Shown: piece after piece, positions 7,728 through 16,777 of the stretch
How positions within the stretch are numbered: position 1 is the first letter of the stretch
Layout: every line of letters begins with the position of its first letter
Source: an uncultured Anaeromusa sp.
GTDB taxonomy: Bacteria; Bacillota; Negativicutes; Anaeromusales; Anaeromusaceae
Reading direction: 5' to 3'
Assembly: GCF_963676855.1 (NCBI RefSeq)
Contig: NZ_OY781460.1
Span: 310,001-374,000 of the forward strand
DNA length: 64,000 nt
Translations under genes and position numbers: made by a program
The notes under the pieces: model-generated
What the model was told of the DNA's origin: nothing
Database searches by the model: none
Seen by the model: the letters and a program-made list of their open reading frames with translations, nothing else

Positions 7728-9878
7728 TTAAATCCCACTGATTCCTTGCCAGTCAGCGCCTGGCGGCACTCGCCTCATCGTACCGCACCGTTTAACATAA
7801 ACTGTCAACAATTGATCTTCGGGACACTGTTCCTGGCATTGCCTAAAAATTGCCTCCGCCTCTTCAAATGCGCCTTCCTTATACAACTGCAACCCTTCTT
7901 TAAACAAGACCTCTATATTTTTTTTGCATAGCTTTAGTTCTTCAGAATCACAATCAAAAACTTCGTACAATTTGATGGGTCTGCTCTTCCCTTTAACTTT
8001 TACCGTATCAATCTCCCTAATATAAAATTCCCCAGGATGGTTCAACTGGCAATACGCTGGTTCCGAAATTAAAATATCAATCCCGTATACTTTAGTCGCG
8101 CTCTCAATCCTCGATGCTAAATTAACAGAATCCCCCAACACCGTAGTATCCATACGGGTATATGTCCCCACCGTCCCCAACATAACATTACCGAAATGAA
8201 TGCCCGCGCCAATTTTCAACGGCTCTCCCTTATAAAGCAAACCACGTTGCAGTATCTCTCGACGAATTCCCACAATGGCCTGCAACGCATCTTCACTACC
8301 GCCAGGAAACAAGGCCATTATTGCATCACCAATAAATTTATCCACAAAACCATTGTTTTGGGTAATCACACTCACCGCCAAATCAAGGTATCGATTTACG
8401 AATTCAAAAAGTTCTACACTGCTCATTCCTTCGGAAATTTTTGTAAAAGAACGAATGTCAGTAAATAAAACGGTAATTTCTTTCTCAATACAATCACCTG
8501 GTGCGATTTCCGAAATATTATTTTTATCAAGCAAGTCAAGAAATCCATACGGCACAAAGCTGCCTATAGCTTTATGCATTGCCGCGCCTTGTTCTCTCAG
8601 ATTCTTTTCTACACTCGTCGCTTTTCGTTTTAGCTCTAATTGATCTTTCAGTGTTTCAGACATCATGTTTACAGCATTAGATAGTTCGCCTATTTCGTCA
8701 TGATACTTCACCTTAATTTTGCTAGAAAAATCGCCTTCGGTTATTTTTTTAGCTGCCTCATTGACCTTGACGATCGGCCTAACAATATAGCGCGCAGCCA
8801 TTAAGCCAGCAACCAAGGCCAACACACAGGCAATAACCGTACTCCCTATTACCTTCTTAAGCAACGCATATAGCGGATGAAATAAATCATTTTCCGGTAT
8901 AATAACCACATTAGTCCATTGCAATCCATGCGCCCCTGCAATCGGAGTCACATGCATATAAAATTTTTCTCCGGCAAACGAAAATGAGATATCTTCTGTT
9001 CCGTTAGTCTTAGCTTCTACTGGCTCTCTGGCTTTTAGCGTCTTTAACCCTTGTTCCAGCAAAGGATACTCATTCACACGAGTCAGTGCGTTTGTTTGCA
9101 TCGCTGCATTTCCCGTTTTATCAGAAGAGGCTATAACCTCGTCACTATTTGAGACAATAAAAGCTACGGCATTTTCCGTCAGCATTAATGATTGCAAAAA
9201 GCCATCAAACTTATTTAACAATATAGAGCAACTATGAACTCCAAGCAGCTCTTCATTCGCGATATACAGCGGGCAAATTTTAGTAATTACCAAGCCCCTC
9301 CCAGTGGCAGAATAATACACATCTGTCCAGCCTGGGTTCCTCATCGAAGTCGCTTTTAAATACGATGGTCGCTTTATGGGATTATAATCGGTCAAACTTT
9401 TTACATAGTCAGTCCGTCCAAAGGTCTCGTCATACTTGAAATAATCAAGAACCTGCCGCTTTGGATCACCGCTCCAAACGAGAAAGCTGCCGTTATCTTC
9501 CCGGCGAACGCCATATTCATTACCATTAGCCAACACAAGCGCCGTGTTAGTTACCTGTGGAAAAGCTTTAAGCAGTTCCACAAAGTATCTATCCCTTTGC
9601 GCTTGATCTGAATAGTTCAGTTCCTTGTTCAAAATCATATGTCGATTAATCTGTTCCAGTTGATAGGGTTCTGCCACGTAATCCAAGACCATTTTAGTAA
9701 CATCATCACTAGCTACACTCGCAATTTGACGAGCATTTTCTGTTGTGGTTTTAAGACCGCTCGTATAAGAAAGAAATGCGGCTAACACCGCAAATAACAA
9801 AATTTCTCCGACAAACGCCAATGCAAGGAAACGATGAAGAGAGCTTTTTTTTATAGAGTCAGCTATAGCGACTTTCAT
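7728..9878 (-). CDS. Cache-HAMP receptor adenylate/guanylate cyclase (class III), copy B
   Basis: 716 residues from the ATG at 9878 (GGAGG 6 nt upstream). It has the same plan as copy A: TM1 about 17-37, Cache about 45-330, TM2 about 347-367, HAMP, cyclase domain, TPR-like tail ending PPGADWQGISGI. Catalytic motifs are intact: LFTDIRSFTKIS, DKFIGDAIMALFPG (Lys before the FIGD motif, as in ATP-using enzymes) and LGDSVNLASRIES. The cyclase domain and tail are close to copy A while the sensor halves differ more, as expected of a duplicated enzyme tuned to two ligands. The cNMP-binding gene follows 19 bp downstream. Confidence 0.9.
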   Translation of the reverse strand: MKVAIADSIKKSSLHRFLALAFVGEILLFAVLAAFLSYTSGLKTTTENARQIASVASDDVTKMVLDYVAEPYQLEQINRHMILNKELNYSDQAQRDRYFVELLKAFPQVTNTALVLANGNEYGVRREDNGSFLVWSGDPKRQVLDYFKYDETFGRTDYVKSLTDYNPIKRPSYLKATSMRNPGWTDVYYSATGRGLVITKICPLYIANEELLGVHSCSILLNKFDGFLQSLMLTENAVAFIVSNSDEVIASSDKTGNAAMQTNALTRVNEYPLLEQGLKTLKAREPVEAKTNGTEDISFSFAGEKFYMHVTPIAGAHGLQWTNVVIIPENDLFHPLYALLKKVIGSTVIACVLALVAGLMAARYIVRPIVKVNEAAKKITEGDFSSKIKVKYHDEIGELSNAVNMMSETLKDQLELKRKATSVEKNLREQGAAMHKAIGSFVPYGFLDLLDKNNISEIAPGDCIEKEITVLFTDIRSFTKISEGMSSVELFEFVNRYLDLAVSVITQNNGFVDKFIGDAIMALFPGGSEDALQAIVGIRREILQRGLLYKGEPLKIGAGIHFGNVMLGTVGTYTRMDTTVLGDSVNLASRIESATKVYGIDILISEPAYCQLNHPGEFYIREIDTVKVKGKSRPIKLYEVFDCDSEELKLCKKNIEVLFKEGLQLYKEGAFEEAEAIFRQCQEQCPEDQLLTVYVKRCGTMRRVPPGADWQGISGI

Positions 9879-10020
9879 CTCTAACCTCCATTGGTCCCAG
9901 TTTGCGGACATTATCGCTTACATTCTGTTTCCGAAGCTGCAATACGTTAATTTCCATTTTTGTATATTTCTTTCAGATATCCGCATATTCCTTCCTGTCT
10001 TTACCAGCACCTCATTTTTA

Positions 10021-11373
10021 CTACACGTAAGGGAAATAATCATTATCCTCTTGCAAAATATGCCCAAAAATAAAGTCATCGATAAGAAACGAGAAAAAAA
10101 TTGCCGGTCTCAGCTTTCGTTGTGTATAGGTTTCTCTAAGCTTAGATGCAACTTCAAGCAATCTAGCATGAGTTTCTTTATGCCGCAAAAAGCCTGGATA
10201 GCTGATTTGAATCAAAAAATCTTCTTCATATGCAATATGCTCCGCAAGATACTTCAACACCCGGTCTAATTGCTTTAATACGGTCTCGGATTCGGTTCCT
10301 TGAATGGACAAGTCATACAGAAGTTTTCCCATTTCAAGCAATTCACGATGCTGTTTATCAATACCATCGTGACCACTTTCCCATTCTTCTTGCCACTTCG
10401 GAGAACCCGCTGCAACCGAACGGAGTTCTTCCTTGTCTGCAACTTTAACACAATTCCGTCCGCTTTCTTTAGCTTGGTACATAGCACAATCTACCCGCCC
10501 ATACCAGCTATCAAGGGTTTCCCCCTCCATATGTTCAGCCACGCCAATGCTAACGGTAACTTGCCCTACCACAGGATACCGATGCTGCTCCAAAAGAATT
10601 CTTATCTTTTCTGCCGCTCTTAGAACTTCGTCTCCATTCGTCTGCGGCATAACGATTATAAATTCCTCGCCCCCTAAGCGGACTAAAAAATCCGTCTTAC
10701 GAATCAACCCCCGAATAACTTGAGCCAGTTCTTTTAACACCAGATCTCCGACCGGGTGGCCCCACGTGTCATTAATTCGCTTGAAATAATCCAAATCAAG
10801 CATCATCATGCTTACCGGTTCCTGGTATCTCTCTGACCAGGATATTTCTTCTTCAATTCTTTTTTGAAAAAAGAAACGATTAAAGGCTCCTGTCAAAACA
10901 TCGCGATGGCTTAAATACTCCTTGTATTTCTGCTTCTGCCAGGATGTTGTAATATCGCGAAAATTGATGATTGCTCCCGTCACTGCACGACTTTTTCCGA
11001 TTGCAGGAACGCAAGTCCCGGCGATATATCGTTCCGTGCCATTTTTGTCGATTAACACAACATCAGCAGGAGCATGGCTTACTTTGCCTGTTGCCAATAC
11101 CTCTTTTACTAGATTGATCGAACTTTCTCTTGCCGCTGCCTGGCGCAAATGAAAAACTTCTGCAGCTTCTCTACCATATGCTTCTTCGCTTGACCACCCG
11201 GTTAACTTCTCAGCGCTTTTGTTCATTACAACGATTTTCCCTGCGGCGTCTGTGGCGATGACACCTTCGTACAGAAAAAGCAACGTAGTACTAACTATTT
11301 GCAGCAGTTCTTTATTTGATTCTTGAACAAGCTCATCTTTAGGCACCACGAAAGATGACTCTATACGATCCAT
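10021..11373 (-). CDS. PAS-GGDEF-hemerythrin diguanylate cyclase
   Basis: About 450 residues. The start could be the ATG at 11373 or the TTG at 11382; an AAGGTGG site is nearer the TTG. Domains: PAS at about 28-145 (VIATDAAGKIVVMNKSAEKL), GGDEF at about 150-315 with an intact GGEEF active site, and a product-inhibition RxxD site (RKTD) five residues before it. A C-terminal hemerythrin runs from about 335 to the end (GHDGIDKQHREL, HIAYEEDFL, RHKETHARLL, a final HILQEDNDY). An active, feedback-inhibited c-di-GMP synthase whose activity may respond to oxygen. Cytoplasmic. It links c-di-GMP to the oxygen theme of the neighbouring bacteriohemerythrin. Confidence 0.92.
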   Translation of the reverse strand: MDRIESSFVVPKDELVQESNKELLQIVSTTLLFLYEGVIATDAAGKIVVMNKSAEKLTGWSSEEAYGREAAEVFHLRQAAARESSINLVKEVLATGKVSHAPADVVLIDKNGTERYIAGTCVPAIGKSRAVTGAIINFRDITTSWQKQKYKEYLSHRDVLTGAFNRFFFQKRIEEEISWSERYQEPVSMMMLDLDYFKRINDTWGHPVGDLVLKELAQVIRGLIRKTDFLVRLGGEEFIIVMPQTNGDEVLRAAEKIRILLEQHRYPVVGQVTVSIGVAEHMEGETLDSWYGRVDCAMYQAKESGRNCVKVADKEELRSVAAGSPKWQEEWESGHDGIDKQHRELLEMGKLLYDLSIQGTESETVLKQLDRVLKYLAEHIAYEEDFLIQISYPGFLRHKETHARLLEVASKLRETYTQRKLRPAIFFSFLIDDFIFGHILQEDNDYFPYV

Positions 11374-11416
11374 ACCAAACAACAGCCACCTTTCTCCATA
11401 TACTCATAAACTAGAT

Positions 11417-11998
11417 TCAATACATAAAATCATCAACGTTCTTTCCATGAAAATATTGATAATTACAGTGTTTCGCCAAATCAACGCGAGCGGCCGTATC
11501 TAAATTCACTGCTATACACGGCAATGAATATTTTTGAGCCTTCTGAGGGGCTGCGAAAATTTGAACTATAGATGCTGTTTGAAAATCAACCATAACAAAG
11601 TCAGACAGCTTTAATAATTTTGAGTGTCCTCGCCTCAAAGCATATTGATCAACAACAATCAAATATCCTTTCTTTTTCAAGTGTGTAAAAGCTAACAACA
11701 TTTTTTTACATGCTGATTTAAATTCACAACACGTCACTAAAACTTTTCCTGGCGGATATTTTAATACTTCACCAATTTCTTTTAAGAGATCATTTACTTT
11801 AACAATAACTCTCTTGCCCGCAAGGCAGCTATTAAATCCGAATTCCAGAAACAATTTTACAACCTCGCTATTTTCTGTTTTCCACAAATCATTAATTTCA
11901 AACGGCGGACCTGTATACGTTGTTAGTTCATACGCAAATACTGCATTTTCAGCATCATAGACTTCTTTTTTTCGCATACAAACGTACTCTTTCCTCAT
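11417..11998 (-). CDS. Degenerate EAL-type (YuxH N-terminus-like) protein without HDOD
   Basis: 193 residues from the ATG at 11998, 5 nt after AGGAGA. The start (KKEVYDAENAVFAYELTTY) matches the opening strand of EAL-HDOD proteins (compare RQPIFDRKQNVVAYELLFR in the gene at 13814-15052). Later KGYLIVVDQYALRR and FVMVDFQTA correspond to the EAL barrel strands. EAL itself is replaced by YEL, and the catalytic Asp/Glu/Lys set is not recognisable, so phosphodiesterase activity is unlikely; binding or a protein-protein role is more plausible. The HDOD half is absent. It sits 22 bp after the chemoreceptor gene, so probably co-transcribed. Confidence 0.6.
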   Translation of the reverse strand: MRKEYVCMRKKEVYDAENAVFAYELTTYTGPPFEINDLWKTENSEVVKLFLEFGFNSCLAGKRVIVKVNDLLKEIGEVLKYPPGKVLVTCCEFKSACKKMLLAFTHLKKKGYLIVVDQYALRRGHSKLLKLSDFVMVDFQTASIVQIFAAPQKAQKYSLPCIAVNLDTAARVDLAKHCNYQYFHGKNVDDFMY

Positions 11999-12020
11999 CG
12001 AATTCTCCTCATACAACTAC

Positions 12021-13742
12021 TTACAACTTAAATTGATTAATGGCCAATTGCATGTCTTGAGCCATATGAGCTAGACTTTGACTCGAAGATGCAATTTCCT
12101 CAGAAGAAGCAGACTGCTCTTCTGTAATAGCTGCCACATTTTCCGCCTCTGAAGAAGCTTTTTTACTTAGCGAGTCTATTTCGGCCACGGCAGTAACAAT
12201 CTGCTGACTTCCTTGCGCCATATGTTCAATAACAGTTGACATCTCTTGCATTTGCTCTGCTACATGCCCTACAATGACCTCAATATTTTGGAAAGCATCC
12301 CCCGCACTAGTAACTACCTCCACGCCAATTCCAACTTCTTTTGTTCCATTTTCCATAGCGGCAACTGCTTTGGCCGTATCTTTTTGAATTTCACTAATTA
12401 ATCCAGTTATTTTTTTAGCGGCATCTTGCGACTGTTCCGCTAAATGCCGAACTTCTTCTGCCACTACCGCAAAACCGCGTCCCTGTTCTCCAGCCCGTGC
12501 TGCTTCAATGGCAGCATTAAGGGCGAGCAAATTAGTCTGAGCGGCTATCCCTGATATGGCATCAACAATTTGACCAATTTCTTGGGAACTTTCGCCAAGC
12601 TTGTCAACGACTTGCGCCGAAAAAGTCACCGTCTCTTGAATATGCTTCATTTGAGAAACAGCTTGGACAACGGTTTTGCCCCCTTCATTCGCTGTTTGCG
12701 AAGCTTGAACCGACTTCTCGGTAACCTCTTGCGCACTAGCGGCAGCTTCTTCTAGACCCGCCGAAAGGGTTTGAACGGTAGCTGATGTTGTATCAATCGC
12801 ATGCGTTTGCGATACAGCGCCTTGGGCCACAGAGGTAATGGAATGCGCAACCTGAGTAGAAGCAAGAGAGGATTGCTCTGCACTTGCGGTCAACTCTTCT
12901 GCGGAAGCAGCCAATTGTTCCGACGTATCAGCAATATTTCGGATTAGTTCACTAATGCTTTTATTCATTGCAGAGATCGCTTTGGAAACAACTCCAAATT
13001 CGCTTTTGTCTTGCATGTTTTCCTCAGATACTTTTCGGGTAAAGTCGCCATGCGACACGGTTTCCATAAATACAACCACATCATCTAAGCGTTTGGTAAT
13101 CCGTTTTATAATTAAATAACTCAGAACAATTCCTAACAAAATAGAAGAAACAATAATAGCAATAAAAAGCGCATTCGCAAAAGCAAAGTCTTTTTGGTTT
13201 TGTTTATTCATATCTTCCGCTGATTTTTTGGTTTCTTCCCCTAAAACAATAAACTTCTTTATAAATTCATCTGCAAACACTTTAGCCTTTTGATTATATA
13301 CGGCATATGCTTCAGCGTTCTTATTCTGACTCGCAAGTGCAATCACTTCGCTACGTGCATCTCTATATTTCCCTAATACGCCTCTTATTTCTTTCACTTC
13401 TTCGCGTGAACGAGGATCTAGCGGCATTTTTTCAAAGCTAGTCAAGTTTTCATCAAAAGTTTTCACATTGGCATTAATTGTCTCAACCAGTGCTCTATGT
13501 TCACTTTCATTTGTTGACAACATTAAGGAAAATAAGTTTGCTTCCACTCTTCTTGCTAAAACACGATTATCATTTATCAGTTCTAACGCAATTATTTTTT
13601 CATTGTACATCTGATTCAGCGAATCATTGGTTTTACTAAGGAAGTAATACCCGACGCCTCCCACACATACTAGCGCCACCATCAAAACCGCCGTTAGAAG
13701 CATCAACTTTTTAGCAACCTTTAAATTATTTAACCAATTCAT
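12021..13742 (-). CDS. Methyl-accepting chemotaxis protein (4HB-HAMP-MA)
   Basis: 573 residues. TM1 about 12-33 and a periplasmic four-helix-bundle ligand domain (about 35-190) with [23 protein letters not shown]2 lies about 191-212, HAMP about 213-265, then the signalling domain. The hairpin tip is intact ([37 protein letters not shown]), so it can contact CheA/CheW. No CheR-binding pentapeptide is seen at the C-terminus (INQFKL). No che genes occur in the window, so it must serve a chemotaxis array encoded elsewhere or a non-flagellar pathway such as pilus control. Confidence 0.93.
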   Translation of the reverse strand: MNWLNNLKVAKKLMLLTAVLMVALVCVGGVGYYFLSKTNDSLNQMYNEKIIALELINDNRVLARRVEANLFSLMLSTNESEHRALVETINANVKTFDENLTSFEKMPLDPRSREEVKEIRGVLGKYRDARSEVIALASQNKNAEAYAVYNQKAKVFADEFIKKFIVLGEETKKSAEDMNKQNQKDFAFANALFIAIIVSSILLGIVLSYLIIKRITKRLDDVVVFMETVSHGDFTRKVSEENMQDKSEFGVVSKAISAMNKSISELIRNIADTSEQLAASAEELTASAEQSSLASTQVAHSITSVAQGAVSQTHAIDTTSATVQTLSAGLEEAAASAQEVTEKSVQASQTANEGGKTVVQAVSQMKHIQETVTFSAQVVDKLGESSQEIGQIVDAISGIAAQTNLLALNAAIEAARAGEQGRGFAVVAEEVRHLAEQSQDAAKKITGLISEIQKDTAKAVAAMENGTKEVGIGVEVVTSAGDAFQNIEVIVGHVAEQMQEMSTVIEHMAQGSQQIVTAVAEIDSLSKKASSEAENVAAITEEQSASSEEIASSSQSLAHMAQDMQLAINQFKL

Positions 13743-13813
13743 TGAACATCCTCCTCAAAATTTAGTTTAGTTTATGTCTAGCACATAGATCAGACTACGA
13801 TAACAATGTCCAC

Positions 13814-15052
13814 TTACTGATTAGATACAAGAACGTCATGCGCCCAACCCAAGGCCTCTCGGTAAGACTTGCTAAGGGCCGCCTCGTTAAATTCATACGC
13901 TGCAATACATTGTTCCAATTCGTCCCAGTTCGCACGTTCATACAGTTGGACCATTTTAAGCACTATAGCTAACTTACCAGCACTTGTTGTTCCCACTAGG
14001 GCATTTTTTATTTCTTCATCTAAGCTTATCTCTTCTAAAACATCGGCCATGCTTCTTCCTAATAATGCATCTATATGCGAAAGCATCCCCATCAGAAATG
14101 CGTCTGCCGATATATGTAACCACTTATTGGTTTTGGCAATTTGCTCGGCAAATTTAGCGCGAATAAGTGAGTTTAGCATTAATTCATCAGGTTTATCTTT
14201 GCCTATGCATTGCAACGAAATTAGCGAAATCCACTTTATAATTTCTTTTTGACCTAATAATGCTAATGCTTGGCGCAAGGAGCTAATATTGTTTTGAAAT
14301 CCGAATACAGGAGAGTTGATAAAGCGAAGTAACTTATAAGATAACGATACATCTTTGCGAATAATTTCTTCTATGCATGAAAATTCTACTTCTGGCCGGT
14401 TAAGTTCTTGGAGAATATGCAAATAACTGATCTTATATCCAGGTAGGTTTTTTGCAGCTACAATGACTGGTTTACAAAAAAAATAGCCTTGAAAATAAGA
14501 AAACCCCATATCTAACGCTTCCGAAAATTCTTCTGGCGTCTCAATTTTCTCCGCAAGAAATTCCACAGAATAAGCTTCTTTGCATTCTAATAGTTTTTTC
14601 CGTTCCTCATAAGTAGTAGCTCGATAATCAACTTTAATAATATCCGCTAAGAGAATTAATGGCATATAACTTGGACTAAAGACGAAATCGTCCAGAACAA
14701 TGCTATAGCCTTTCTCTTTAAGTTCTTTACAACATGTAATGATTTCTTCAGTCGCTTCCACAGATTCCAAGACTTCAATAGCTACTAAGTCTTTAGGTAA
14801 CATAAGCGCCATATTGCGCTTTAATGCATTTTCAGTAAAATTAATAAACGCTTTCTTATCCCCTGATATCTGTGCAATGCCAATGACCAAAAAACTATTA
14901 CTTATCACTTCCTGCGTTGCAAGATCTCCATCTTCTCCATCATACAAATTTATACTGTTCTTACCGCGAAATAGCAATTCATATGCCACTACGTTTTGCT
15001 TCCGATCAAAAATCGGCTGACGCGCAACATGAACTTCTTGACTATTTTCCAC
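13814..15052 (-). CDS. EAL-HDOD signalling protein (YuxH family)
   Basis: 412 residues. N-terminal EAL-like domain to about residue 200 (HVARQPIFDRKQNVVAYELLFRG, VAIEVLESVEATEEI, YSIVLDDFVF, IIKVDYRATT), then an HDOD domain at about 205-390 (LSYKLLRFINSPVFGFQNNISSLRQALALLG). The EAL signature is not conserved (AYELL), as usual in this family, so catalysis is doubtful. HDOD proteins are linked to signalling and motility regulation. Length and order match the YuxH family. Neighbour of a shorter relative (11417-11998), suggesting duplication followed by loss of HDOD. Confidence 0.88.
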   Translation of the reverse strand: MENSQEVHVARQPIFDRKQNVVAYELLFRGKNSINLYDGEDGDLATQEVISNSFLVIGIAQISGDKKAFINFTENALKRNMALMLPKDLVAIEVLESVEATEEIITCCKELKEKGYSIVLDDFVFSPSYMPLILLADIIKVDYRATTYEERKKLLECKEAYSVEFLAEKIETPEEFSEALDMGFSYFQGYFFCKPVIVAAKNLPGYKISYLHILQELNRPEVEFSCIEEIIRKDVSLSYKLLRFINSPVFGFQNNISSLRQALALLGQKEIIKWISLISLQCIGKDKPDELMLNSLIRAKFAEQIAKTNKWLHISADAFLMGMLSHIDALLGRSMADVLEEISLDEEIKNALVGTTSAGKLAIVLKMVQLYERANWDELEQCIAAYEFNEAALSKSYREALGWAHDVLVSNQ

Positions 15053-15233
15053 AAATTTCTCCCTTCACTTCTAACAAGTACGACATACTGTTCGCACTTA
15101 CTTTATTTAAGCAAACCTTATGCCATTAACTACTTTTTCTCTCTTTTGTTCCATTTTCAGGATAATGGTCTGCTATTTTTTTAAATTAATCACTCTTTTT
15201 TTGAGGCGCTTTAGTTTCCCATCTCTCAACCAT

Positions 15234-15287
15234 AAAAAGAGATCGCCAAAAACTTCCCACGTGAGAAGTTTTTGGCGATCTCTTTTT
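15234..15287 (-). terminator. Strong bidirectional terminator
   Basis: A 23-bp perfect inverted repeat (AAAAAGAGATCGCCAAAAAC and onward) around an 8-nt loop, with T-runs on both strands. It closes the histidine kinase/response regulator transcript and separates it from the EAL-HDOD gene. Confidence 0.92.
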
Positions 15288-15301
15288 AGTTGCCATCCGA
15301 C

Positions 15302-16777
15302 TCATTTTCTGTTTTTCATTTCTTCTAAACGATACGATAACGCCCGGCGTGAAATTCCTAAGTACTGCGCCGTTTTCGATTGGTTTTGGTCAAACAGGCT
15401 TAGGATTTGCAAAATAATATCTTCAGTATACTCTTTTAGCTTGTATCCGTTCTGCGGAAAAGGAAGTTCGAAGAAGTTTTGCTTTGAAGCTACGCTTCCT
15501 TCCACACTCTTTTGAGGCCTGCTTTCATTCAGCTGAATAAAACCGTCTACATGGTCGGGAAGTAACTCTTTACCCTCATAGGCAAAGGTTGCATACTCAA
15601 TCAAATTTTGAAGTTCACGAATATTACCCGGCCATGAATAGGTTTCTAGCAGGCTTTCTGTCTGAGCAGCAACCCGTATAAATTCTTTTTTCTTTTGCTT
15701 TGAATATTGCTGTAGGAACATGTTGGCCAAAGGAACTATTTCCTCCGTCCGTTCCCGCAGCGGCGGCATCAAAATATGAGCTACTTTCAATCGATAGTAT
15801 AAATCCTTGCGAAATTTACCATCGGCAACGCTTTTTTCAAGCGGAACATTCGTTGCACAAATAATTCGTACATCCGTTGGTATTTTTTTCAAACCTCCCA
15901 CGCGAAAGAATTCTTTTTCTTGAAGAACGCGCAAAAGCTTCCCTTGCAATTCCAGCGGCAATTCCCCAATCTCATCTAAAAATAGCGTTCCTTTATTGGC
16001 TAAGTCAAACTTCCCTTTAGCCCCTCGGCCTAAACTCCCTGTAAAAGCACCGGCTTCATATCCAAATAATTCACTTTCAAAAAGACCGGACGTTAATGCC
16101 GCACAATTTATATCTACAAATGATTCCTCAAAGGCACTATCTTCTTGAACTCCATAGTGAATCATCTTTGCGACAACTTCCTTACCGGTTCCAGTTTCCC
16201 CCTCAATCAGAACAGGGATAGAACGCTCCCCATTCAAAAGCGACGCTTGTTGCATGATTTTTTTCATTTTTTCGGAGTAAATGCCTACTTTTCCCATAAT
16301 GCTTTCTGCAACCAAGCGTTTCATCGTGCTAAGTTCACGCTTGGTTGCCTCTGTTGCAGCATCTACCTCTTCATCAAAGCGTTCCGTCAAAACTTTATTT
16401 TCCCTAAGCAGCACCTGATGTTCCGCTACTCGCTCAATAACTACTGTCAACTCTTCCACGTTCACTGGTTTTTCAAGATAATCATATACCCCTGCCCGCA
16501 GCGCTTCTACTACCGATTTCATGTCACCATGCCCGGTAAATAGCACGACATCCGTTTTCCAACTATCCGGTATTTTTTTTATTTGTATTGCCAACTCAAT
16601 CCCTGAAAGGACTGGCATTTTTAAGTCAGATAAGACCATTTCATATTCGTGCGGCGCATATACACGCAAAGCCTCTTCAGCATCACCACACTCCGTTACG
16701 GTGTGATTAAGCTTTTTCAATATCCAAATCATAGCCTGACGACTACGCTCTTCATCATCCACCAGTAAGATTCTCAT
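15302..16777 (-). CDS. Sigma54-dependent response regulator (NtrC type)
   Basis: 491 residues. Receiver at 1-120 (acidic pair Asp7/Asp8, phosphoacceptor Asp51 in VLSDLKMP, Lys in LEKPVNV). AAA+ ATPase at about 155-385 with Walker A GETGTGKE, the sigma54 contact loop GAFTGS (canonical GAFTGA) and FLDEIGE. A Fis-type helix-turn-helix at the end (SKTAQYLGISRRALSYRLEEM). It activates sigma54 promoters once phosphorylated by the kinase encoded upstream, with which it overlaps by 4 nt. It resembles DctD/AtoC-type regulators. The target promoter was not found by eye. Confidence 0.93.
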   Translation of the reverse strand: MRILLVDDEERSRQAMIWILKKLNHTVTECGDAEEALRVYAPHEYEMVLSDLKMPVLSGIELAIQIKKIPDSWKTDVVLFTGHGDMKSVVEALRAGVYDYLEKPVNVEELTVVIERVAEHQVLLRENKVLTERFDEEVDAATEATKRELSTMKRLVAESIMGKVGIYSEKMKKIMQQASLLNGERSIPVLIEGETGTGKEVVAKMIHYGVQEDSAFEESFVDINCAALTSGLFESELFGYEAGAFTGSLGRGAKGKFDLANKGTLFLDEIGELPLELQGKLLRVLQEKEFFRVGGLKKIPTDVRIICATNVPLEKSVADGKFRKDLYYRLKVAHILMPPLRERTEEIVPLANMFLQQYSKQKKKEFIRVAAQTESLLETYSWPGNIRELQNLIEYATFAYEGKELLPDHVDGFIQLNESRPQKSVEGSVASKQNFFELPFPQNGYKLKEYTEDIILQILSLFDQNQSKTAQYLGISRRALSYRLEEMKNRK

